Shown here: positions 1-4,763 of the stretch, one piece after another | Layout: the number at the start of each line of letters is the position of its first letter | Position numbering within the stretch: the first letter of the stretch is position 1 | Assembly: GCA_900547015.1 (NCBI GenBank) | Contig: URFD01000063.1 | Coordinates: forward strand, 1 to 9,821 | Direction of reading: 5' to 3' | DNA from: an uncultured Oscillospiraceae bacterium | GTDB lineage: Bacteria; Bacillota; Clostridia; Oscillospirales; Ruminococcaceae | Length of the DNA: 9,821 nucleotides | Made by a program: the position numbers and the translations under genes | The notes under the pieces: model-generated | Databases searched by the model: none | The model's input: only the letters and a program-made list of their open reading frames with translations | What the model was told of the DNA's origin: nothing

Positions 1-2
1 GA

Positions 3-89
3 TCTTCCTCCAAGGACTTCCTGAAAGCATCCATATCTGCTTTCATAGACTTGTGTCGTTTTGCCAATGCTTTAAGGGGAAATATCTGA
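3..89 (+). CDS. rnpA: Probable C-terminal end of ribonuclease P protein component (partial)
   Basis: An open frame enters from the left edge and gives 28 residues ending at the TGA of 87-89. The fragment is Ser/Lys-rich at first, then helical (ISAFIDLCRFANALRG). It is too short to identify by motif: the RNR signature of RnpA would lie outside the window. The call rests on context, because rnpA is the usual gene directly before yidD in Firmicutes, and here the stop codon overlaps the yidD start (TGATG), a typical sign of translational coupling. If correct, the protein is the basic cofactor of RNase P, which trims tRNA 5' leaders. The tail has no motif of its own, so another small upstream gene cannot be excluded. 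Confidence 0.5.
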   Translation, partial: SSSKDFLKASISAFIDLCRFANALRGNI

Positions 90-307
90 TGATGGCGATG
101 ATCCGCTTTTATCAAAGGGTGATTTCTCCGTGCTTCCCGCCGCGGTGCCGCTTTTATCCCACCTGTTCGGCTTATGCCCTGACCGCAATCGAGCGGTTTG
201 GCGCCGTAAAGGGAGGATGGCTTGCGTTGCGCCGCATCCTGAAGTGCCACCCGTTTCATCCGGGCGGCTATGACCCCGTGCCCGAAAAATCGGACAGGAA
301 CAGATAA
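89..307 (+). CDS. yidD: Membrane protein insertion efficiency factor YidD
   Basis: The 72-residue protein carries the whole YidD signature: CRFYPTCSAYA at residues 20-30, then AIERFG and a Gly-rich turn, and CHPFHPGGYDPVP at 53-65. An N-terminal amphipathic stretch (IRFYQRVISP) is the expected membrane-association segment. The length matches the family (about 70-85 residues). YidD is known as a small peripheral membrane protein that helps YidC-dependent insertion. I chose the ATG at 89, although the frame is open further left, because AAGGGGA (74-80) lies 8 bases upstream and the start overlaps the preceding stop. An ATG at 92 is the only close alternative. Three conserved cysteines are present (C15, C20, C26), plus C53. 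Confidence 0.95.
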   Translation: MMAMIRFYQRVISPCFPPRCRFYPTCSAYALTAIERFGAVKGGWLALRRILKCHPFHPGGYDPVPEKSDRNR

Positions 308-566
308 CACCACAGCCCACACGGCGGGCGGCTTTTTGCGCCGCTTCTACCAGAAATGTTCCAGTCGGGCACAGCGCTTTTTGACAATTTAATATTGTAG
401 AATGTGCTTTGCTGCCATTCCAAAAAAAGCGCAGACGAATGCACGATTCAGGTGCAACGCGCACCGGACGGAAGGGGAACACTTCCCCGATCAAAAAAAT
501 TCCGGACCGATCGATGCGCAGCGCATCCGTTCCAGATGGGCCGGTTCCCGGGGACGGAGGTGCAGA
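308..566 (+). promoter_or_regulatory. Non-coding leader before yidC with hairpins and an AT-rich patch
   Basis: This 259-base gap has no convincing gene. An AT-rich island at 381-403 holds TTGACA (381-386), the -10-like hexamers TTTAAT (388-393) and TAGAAT (398-403), and a small inverted repeat ACAAT-N5-ATTGT (384-398). The spacing between TTGACA and either hexamer is wrong for a standard sigma-A promoter, so this is only a candidate promoter region. Downstream are short perfect hairpins: GGTGC/GCACC (451-465), GGGGAA/TTCCCC with a CAC loop (474-488) and GATGCG/CGCATC with a CAG loop (513-527). None is followed by a T-run in the right place to be a terminator. They suggest a structured yidC leader, but this is weak evidence. 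Confidence 0.3.
556..561 (+). promoter_or_regulatory. Ribosome binding site fixing the yidC start
   Basis: GGAGGT lies 5 bases before the ATG at 567. The frame is open back to about 402, but the upstream translation is Arg-rich, without YidC similarity, and has no comparable site. This decides the start. Confidence 0.85.
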
Positions 567-1625
567 ATGGAGGTTTTTGAATCAATGTATATTCTTGGTT
601 ATCCACTCGGCCTTATCATGCGGCTGTTTTACAACGTTCTGCACAGCTACGGCTGGTCGCTGATTTTGTTCACCGTACTGGTAAAGCTGGCAATGGTCCC
701 GCTTTCGATCAAGCAGCAGAAGTCCTCGGCAAAGATGGCTGCCATTCAGCCGCAGTTGCAGGAAATCCAGAAAATGTACGCCAAGAATCAGCAGAAGATG
801 AACGAGGAGATGCAGCGCCTGTACCAGCGTGAAAATTACAATCCGGCTGGCGGCTGTCTGCCAATGGTCATCACCTTCCTGGTTCTCTTTGGACTGATCG
901 ACGTTATCTACAACCCGATGCGGCACATCTTGGGCATCGACAAGGCCCTGATTGCACAGGCACAGACCATCATGGAGGGACTGGGCGTTGCAGTCAGCCA
1001 GTATTCTCCGCAGAGCAGTATCATCTCTGCACTTCAGGCAAACCCGGAAGCGTTTGCTTCGCTGGGAAGCGACTTTGTCAGCAAGGTTCAGGCCTTCGAC
1101 ATGAGCTTTATGGGCATCAATCTCGGCTCTACCCCAACCTTGGGCTTCAATGTGCTGACCTTAATCCCGATTCTGTCCGGTCTTACCGCATTTTTGACCT
1201 CTTGGCTGACGATGAAGAACAATCCGACAGCGATGGAGGGCCCGGGTGCAGGCACCATGAAGGCCATGATGTTCATTTCTCCGATGATGTCGCTGTACAT
1301 CGCATTTAAGGTTCCTGCCGGTGTCGGTATGTACTGGATTCTGTCCAACGTGCTGATGCTGATCCAGAGCATTGTGCTCAACAAGTTCTATAATCCGAAG
1401 GAAATGGCAGAAAAAGCCAAACAGGAAGCGGAGGAACGCAGAGAAAAGGAACGTCAGGAGCGAATCGAACAGAAGAAGCTGGCTCGTTCCGGCGATGCAG
1501 AAGCAAAAGAAAGAGCAAAAACTCAGAAAGAAATCAATCGTCAGAAGCTGGCAGAGGCCAGAAAACGCGATGCTGAAAAGTATGGCGACACTTACACTGA
1601 GGTCACCGACGACGATTTAGAATAG
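567..1625 (+). CDS. yidC: Membrane protein insertase YidC/Oxa1/SpoIIIJ family
   Basis: A 352-residue integral membrane insertase that places proteins into the cytoplasmic membrane, alone or with SecYEG. Residues 28-48 form the first core membrane segment (YGWSLILFTVLVKLAMVPLSI). The KQQKSSAKMAAIQP cytoplasmic hairpin follows (49-62), then membrane segments near 98-117, 193-216, 231-249 and 250-273. The groove position that is Arg in B. subtilis SpoIIIJ aligns with Lys40 here, a conservative change that keeps the positive charge. There is no cleavable signal or lipobox: the protein starts close to the first core segment. Residues about 278-352 are a highly charged, Lys/Glu/Arg-rich probable coiled-coil tail, of the kind known to contact ribosomes in some family members. 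jag follows after 40 bases, as in other Firmicutes. Confidence 0.96.
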   Translation: MEVFESMYILGYPLGLIMRLFYNVLHSYGWSLILFTVLVKLAMVPLSIKQQKSSAKMAAIQPQLQEIQKMYAKNQQKMNEEMQRLYQRENYNPAGGCLPMVITFLVLFGLIDVIYNPMRHILGIDKALIAQAQTIMEGLGVAVSQYSPQSSIISALQANPEAFASLGSDFVSKVQAFDMSFMGINLGSTPTLGFNVLTLIPILSGLTAFLTSWLTMKNNPTAMEGPGAGTMKAMMFISPMMSLYIAFKVPAGVGMYWILSNVLMLIQSIVLNKFYNPKEMAEKAKQEAEERREKERQERIEQKKLARSGDAEAKERAKTQKEINRQKLAEARKRDAEKYGDTYTEVTDDDLE

Positions 1626-1651
1626 GTACTGCGATTTTTCACTGATTATCA

Positions 1652-1659
1652 GAGGAGGT
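1652..1659 (+). promoter_or_regulatory. Ribosome binding site fixing the TTG start of jag
   Basis: GAGGAGGT ends 6 bases before TTG 1666. No in-frame ATG occurs in the first hundred codons, and the Jag-N domain begins right after this TTG, so the TTG must be the start. Confidence 0.9.
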
Positions 1660-1665
1660 ATCAGC

Positions 1666-2628
1666 TTGAAAGAGATCATTACAACAGGAAAGACCGTGGA
1701 ATTGGCAATCGAGGATGCCTGCCGTCAGCTGGGAGTTGAACGCGAAAAGGCAGAATTTGAAATCATCGACCTGCCAAAGAAGGGTCTGTTCGGACTGAAA
1801 ACCTATCCGGCAAAGGTTCGTGTCTTTGTCAAAGAGGATAAAGCAGAGATGGCAGTGGAATATGTCACCTCGGTTCTGCGTGCAATGGGCGCACAGGACT
1901 TTACCGCAGAGGCCAATCAGGACGGTGAAAACCTGAACATCACCCTCAAGGGCGATGATCTGGGCTTTGTAATCGGACGCAGAGGCGAAACCATCGATGC
2001 GATTCAGTATCTTGCCAGCCTGGCAGTCAACCGCTTGGACGGCGATTACATGAGAATCACCATCGACAGCGGCAACTTCCGTGAAAAACGGGAAAAAACC
2101 TTGGAATCTCTGGCTCGCCGTCTGGCTCGCAACGTGGTCAAAACCGGCCGCAGCATGACACTGGAGCCGATGAATCCATACGAGAGAAGAATCATCCACG
2201 CTACCGTTGCAACGGTAGAGGGTGCAACCTCTTCCTCCATCGGGGAGGAGCCGAACCGCAGAGTTGTAATCAGCTCCACCAACCCGGTTAAGAGAAGCAA
2301 CAACGGCTATAAGGGCAAGAAAAAGCCATATAACAACAAAGGCGGATACCGCCAGAACGGCCGCCGTCCGCAGGGCGAGGGTGCAGGCAAAGAGGGCGAG
2401 AGCCAGAAAAAGCCGTATGTATTCCGTCCAAACACCAACACCAAAGAGGATGTTGAAAACCGCAAGCGCGCTCCAAGAAACAATGGAGGCTACCGCGAGC
2501 GCAGCGAGAATCGCTTTGAGGACAGACCGGCTCCATCCAACGAGCATGTTCGCGATGAGGTTCCACGCAGCGCAGCTCCGCGTGAGGCAGAGGATAAACC
2601 GCTGTACGCAAAAATCGATTTGGAATAA
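1666..2628 (+). CDS. jag: RNA-binding protein Jag/KhpB (Jag-N, KH, R3H)
   Basis: A 320-residue protein with the three-domain Jag/KhpB layout. Residues 1-53 are Jag-N, with the typical KKGLFGL segment (38-44). Residues about 75-135 are a KH domain with the GRRG loop at 104-107 inside FVIGRRGETIDAIQYL. Residues 138-203 are an R3H domain with the Arg-x3-His motif at R174-H178. The family binds RNA, partners with KhpA in Gram-positive bacteria and influences cell division and elongation. Initiation is at TTG. Residues 210-320 are an extra tail of low complexity rich in Arg, Lys, Asn, Gly and Pro, likely disordered and RNA-binding; B. subtilis Jag (about 208 residues) lacks it. The gene is probably co-transcribed with yidC and ends just before a strong terminator. 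Confidence 0.96.
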   Translation: MKEIITTGKTVELAIEDACRQLGVEREKAEFEIIDLPKKGLFGLKTYPAKVRVFVKEDKAEMAVEYVTSVLRAMGAQDFTAEANQDGENLNITLKGDDLGFVIGRRGETIDAIQYLASLAVNRLDGDYMRITIDSGNFREKREKTLESLARRLARNVVKTGRSMTLEPMNPYERRIIHATVATVEGATSSSIGEEPNRRVVISSTNPVKRSNNGYKGKKKPYNNKGGYRQNGRRPQGEGAGKEGESQKKPYVFRPNTNTKEDVENRKRAPRNNGGYRERSENRFEDRPAPSNEHVRDEVPRSAAPREAEDKPLYAKIDLE

Positions 2629-2634
2629 TCCGAG

Positions 2635-2664
2635 AAGCCACCGGCAGAATGTCGGTGGCTTTTT
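2635..2664 (+). terminator. Intrinsic terminator after jag
   Basis: AGCCACCGGCA (2636-2646) pairs with TGTCGGTGGCT (2650-2660) around a GAA loop, 11 pairs with one G-T wobble. TTTTT at 2660-2664 follows. It lies 7 bases after the jag stop and closes the yidC-jag transcript. Confidence 0.9.
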
Positions 2665-2689
2665 CTGTGTGGTGCAGTTCAAATCGTAA

Positions 2690-2888
2690 CCGGATTCAAT
2701 CTGGTCGGAAACTGTGAGACCTCCACAAAAGAGGGCGAGGGGACTGAGCCCGATTCCGCGGGCACGAAAGGTTATGCCTTGTACAATCCCCACTTCGCGT
2801 ATTGTCCCCGGATTCAATCCGGCGCGGGCATAAAAAGTCGCGCCTTGTATAATCCCCACTTCGCGTATTGTAACCGGATTCAATCCGG
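2690..2888 (-). repeat. Palindromic repeat cluster upstream of mnmE (reverse orientation)
   Basis: Three copies of a 15-bp palindrome, CCGGATTCAATCCGG on this strand, lie at 2690-2704 (one variant base), 2808-2822 and 2874-2888, centres 118 and 66 bp apart. Read on the minus strand, the palindromes are followed by (T/G)(T/G)ACNAT. In the two complete units this leads into CGCGAAGTGGGGA and then a 30-base module ending TGCCCGCG. The longer unit also carries a 52-base insert (2705-2756) with AATCGGGCTC and CCCCTCGCCCTC. The last palindrome (2690-2704) keeps only the following TTACGAT before unique sequence begins, so the element has sharp ends. Spacers are conserved rather than diverse, so this is not a CRISPR. 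It resembles REP/BIME or MITE-type elements, but I do not recognise a named family. Confidence 0.9.
2705..2756 (-). repeat. Long-unit insert module, copy 1
   Basis: This 52-base segment makes the 118-bp unit longer than the 66-bp unit. Its minus-strand sequence matches 4452-4502 at about 38 of the first 45 positions without gaps. Together with the preceding module it forms a small hairpin, GCCCG-N6-CGGGC, conserved in both copies. No coding sense. Confidence 0.85.
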
Positions 2889-2895
2889 TCGGGTG

Positions 2896-2923
2896 TTGCA
2901 GAGAAGGGATTTTTTGATATAAT
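2896..2923 (+). promoter_or_regulatory. Promoter for mnmE (extended -10)
   Basis: TGATATAAT (2915-2923) is a perfect extended -10, TGn followed by TATAAT. A weak -35 (TTGCAG, 2896-2901) lies 16 bases upstream. The start of transcription would be near 2930, leaving a purine-rich leader of about 70 bases. The repeat cluster ends only 7 bases before the -35, so it could influence this promoter. After the jag terminator, this is the only good promoter for mnmE and probably for mnmG. Confidence 0.75.
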
Positions 2924-3002
2924 AAAAGTATTGGATGAAAAGGAAAGAAAGAGAGCTTGGGAAAGCCGGTTAAAATGAATCGGCAGGAAAGGAAGGAACG
3001 GA

Positions 3003-4382
3003 ATGAACAGCATGATTTCTGGCGACACCATAGCGGCGATTGCAACCCCGGTGGCGGCAGGCGGCATTGGAATGATACGGGTGTCCGGGCCGCAGGCGCT
3101 GGCAGTCGCAGACAGCGTTTTTACAGCGGTGTCGGGCCGCAAGGCGGCAGAGACGGAAGGCTACCGCGGACTGTTTGGGCGTCTGCACGACCAGCAGGGC
3201 GAAATCGATGAGGCGGTGGTCTTTGTGTACCGCGCACCCAAAAGCTATACAGGAGAGGATGTTGCGGAAATCTGCTGTCATGGCGGAATCTATCTGGTAC
3301 AGCGGACGCTGCGGGCCTGCATCGCCGCAGGAGCGCGTCCGGCACAGGCCGGAGAATTTACCCGCAGAGCCTTCCTGAACGGCAAGATGAGCCTGACACA
3401 GGCGGAAGCAGTGGTGGATTTGATCGCTTCTCAGGGACAGCAGAGCGCACAGGCGGCGCTGAGCGCCCGAGACGGAGCGGTCTTTCAGAAAATCCATCGG
3501 GTGGTGGACAAGCTGCTGGAGGTTTCCTCTGCGCTGGCTGCCTGGGTGGATTATCCGGACGAGGATATTGATGAGGTGTCGGACGAGAACCTGCGCCGCA
3601 GTGTCGAGCAGGTGTGCGGCTCGCTGCAAACCATTCTTCGGGAATATGACACCGGACGGGTGCTGCGCGAAGGAGTCAGCACCGTCATTGTGGGACGCCC
3701 CAATGTGGGAAAATCGACCCTGATGAATCTGCTGTCCGGCGAGCAGAAAAGCATCGTGACCCAGATTCCCGGCACGACACGGGATGTTGTGGAGGACACG
3801 ATTCGGCTGGGCGATGTTGTCCTGCATTTGGCGGACACTGCGGGCTTGAGAGACACGCAGGACCCGGTCGAGCGCATGGGCGTGGAGCTTGCCAAAAAGC
3901 GCCTGAGCACCAGCTATCTGGTGCTTGCGGTGTTCGACAGCTCGGAGGAGCTGTCCGACGAGGACATCGAGCTGATGGAAAAAATCAAGGATCGCCCGGT
4001 TGTGGCGGTCATTAACAAAACCGACCTGCCCCGCAGAATCGATGTGGAGCAGATTCGCAGCAGAATCCCGCACATCGCGCAGCTGTCAGCCAGTGCAGGA
4101 GAGGGTGTGCAGGCATTGGAGCGGGAGGTTCGCTCTTTGCTGTCTCTCTCCGAGCTGGATTCTTCCTCGGGCATTATTGCCAACGAGCGTCAGCGTGCCT
4201 GCGTCGAGGAAGCCAGCAGGACGATGGAGCAGGCAAGGCAGGCACTGGAAGCAGGAGAGACGCTGGATGCAGTGAATGTCTGCATCGATTCTGCCATTGA
4301 CAGTCTATTAGAGCTGACCGGAGAACGCGCTTCCGAGGCGGTCATCGACAAGGTCTTTGAGCGTTTCTGCGTCGGCAAATAG
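3003..4382 (+). CDS. mnmE: tRNA uridine-5-carboxymethylaminomethyl modification GTPase MnmE
   Basis: A 459-residue GTPase that works with MnmG to add a carboxymethylaminomethyl (or aminomethyl) group at C5 of the wobble uridine U34 in certain tRNAs. Residues 1-120 are the folate-binding N-terminal domain (DTIAAIATPVAAGGIGMIRVSG). The central helical domain follows, with the G domain inserted: P-loop GRPNVGKST (231-239), PGTTRD (256-261), DTAG (278-281), NKTD (338-341), SA near 362. E290 matches the catalytic Glu282 of E. coli MnmE. The C-terminal motif CVGK (456-459) corresponds to the family's Cys-x-Gly-Lys end. Length equals that of E. coli (454). AAGGA at 2993-2997 supports the ATG at 3003; a second ATG at 3012 is possible. 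The gene is separated from mnmG by a repeat cluster. Confidence 0.98.
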   Translation: MNSMISGDTIAAIATPVAAGGIGMIRVSGPQALAVADSVFTAVSGRKAAETEGYRGLFGRLHDQQGEIDEAVVFVYRAPKSYTGEDVAEICCHGGIYLVQRTLRACIAAGARPAQAGEFTRRAFLNGKMSLTQAEAVVDLIASQGQQSAQAALSARDGAVFQKIHRVVDKLLEVSSALAAWVDYPDEDIDEVSDENLRRSVEQVCGSLQTILREYDTGRVLREGVSTVIVGRPNVGKSTLMNLLSGEQKSIVTQIPGTTRDVVEDTIRLGDVVLHLADTAGLRDTQDPVERMGVELAKKRLSTSYLVLAVFDSSEELSDEDIELMEKIKDRPVVAVINKTDLPRRIDVEQIRSRIPHIAQLSASAGEGVQALEREVRSLLSLSELDSSSGIIANERQRACVEEASRTMEQARQALEAGETLDAVNVCIDSAIDSLLELTGERASEAVIDKVFERFCVGK

Positions 4383-4385
4383 CCC

Positions 4386-4658
4386 CCGGATTGAATCCGG
4401 TTACTATTCGCGAAGTGGGGACGGTAGAAAACAAAACTTTTTGTGCCCGCGAAATCGGGCTCGTTCCCCTCGCCCTCGTTGGTGGAGGTTTCGCAGAACT
4501 CGACAGATTGAATCTGGACACTGTTCGCGCAGTGGGGACGGTAGAAAATAAAACTTTTTGTGCCCGCGACCGGATTGAATCCGGGGACGATACGCGAAGT
4601 GGGGACGGTAGAAAATAAAACTTTTTGTGCCCGCGACCGGATTGAATCCGGGGACGAT
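4386..4658 (+). repeat. Palindromic repeat cluster downstream of mnmE (forward orientation)
   Basis: Four copies of the palindrome CCGGATTGAATCCGG lie at 4386-4400, 4503-4517 (variant), 4570-4584 and 4637-4651, centres 117, 67 and 67 bp apart. Three units contain CGCGAAGTGGGGA (CGCGCAGTGGGGA in the second), then GGTAGAAAA(C/T)AAAAC and TTTTTGTGCCCGCG. The first unit also has the long insert module. The last palindrome is followed only by GGACGAT before unique sequence. The variant copy has A-T where others have G-C at the third pair, with both sides changed, so the stem is kept. The cluster begins 3 bases after the mnmE stop and is inverted relative to 2690-2888. Within it, ACAAAA-CT-TTTTGT (4431-4444) is another small hairpin. 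Confidence 0.92.
4452..4502 (+). repeat. Long-unit insert module, copy 2
   Basis: This 51-base segment is the forward-strand counterpart of 2705-2756. Shared blocks are AATCGGGCTC, CCCCTCGCCCTC and GTGGAGGT. It separates the first and second palindromes of the downstream cluster. The two copies are clearly diverged, so the clusters are not a very recent duplication. Confidence 0.85.
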
Positions 4659-4763
4659 TCAATTCGAGTGAAATTTTGGAGGGCAGAAGGTCAGAACGAA
4701 TGAGGGCATCTCTCAGGAGATCTAGAATCGAATCAAACAGCAAGCAAAAAAGGAGAACAATCT
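4659..4763 (+). promoter_or_regulatory. Unique leader segment before mnmG
   Basis: This is the non-repeat remainder of the mnmE-mnmG gap. It has a small hairpin, ATCTC-TCAG-GAGAT (4708-4721), a -10-like TAGAAT (4723-4728) without a matching -35, and the mnmG ribosome binding site AAGGAG (4750-4755), 8 bases before the ATG. No convincing promoter is seen, so mnmG may be read through the repeats from the mnmE promoter. Confidence 0.35.

Noticed and set aside
328..350. Terminator after yidD (GCGGC-TTTTTGC-GCCGC)
   Set aside because: Only 5 bp of stem and the T-run is in the loop rather than after the stem.
543..556. Possible Noc-binding site (TTCCCGGGGA)
   Set aside because: Only about 9 of 14 bases match ATTTCCCGGGAAAT and it is not symmetric at its ends; likely chance.
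599..607. DnaA-box-like TTATCCACT, 8 of 9 to the consensus
   Set aside because: Single copy inside the yidC coding sequence (Gly-Tyr-Pro-Leu codons); no cluster and no AT-rich unwinding region nearby, so no origin call.
2690..2888. CRISPR array
   Set aside because: The palindromes recur at regular spacing, but the sequences between them are conserved copies of one another and no cas gene is present.
1639..3045. Long minus-strand open frame over jag and the repeats
   Set aside because: It is antisense to jag through nearly its whole length, has no ribosome binding site of note and no recognisable domain; an effect of jag codon use and repeat composition.
2957..3211. Small open frame overlapping the mnmE start (includes ATG 2975)
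   Set aside because: Overlaps the conserved N-terminus of MnmE in another frame and resembles no known protein.
2970..4073. Long minus-strand open frame over mnmE
   Set aside because: Antisense to the G domain and N-terminal domain of MnmE, which are unmistakable; composition artefact.
4357..4743. Open frames reading through the repeats (RSGDGRK-like repeated peptides)
   Set aside because: The repeat peptides arise from the DNA repeat; unit lengths of 67 and 117 shift frame between copies, and no start with a binding site is seen.
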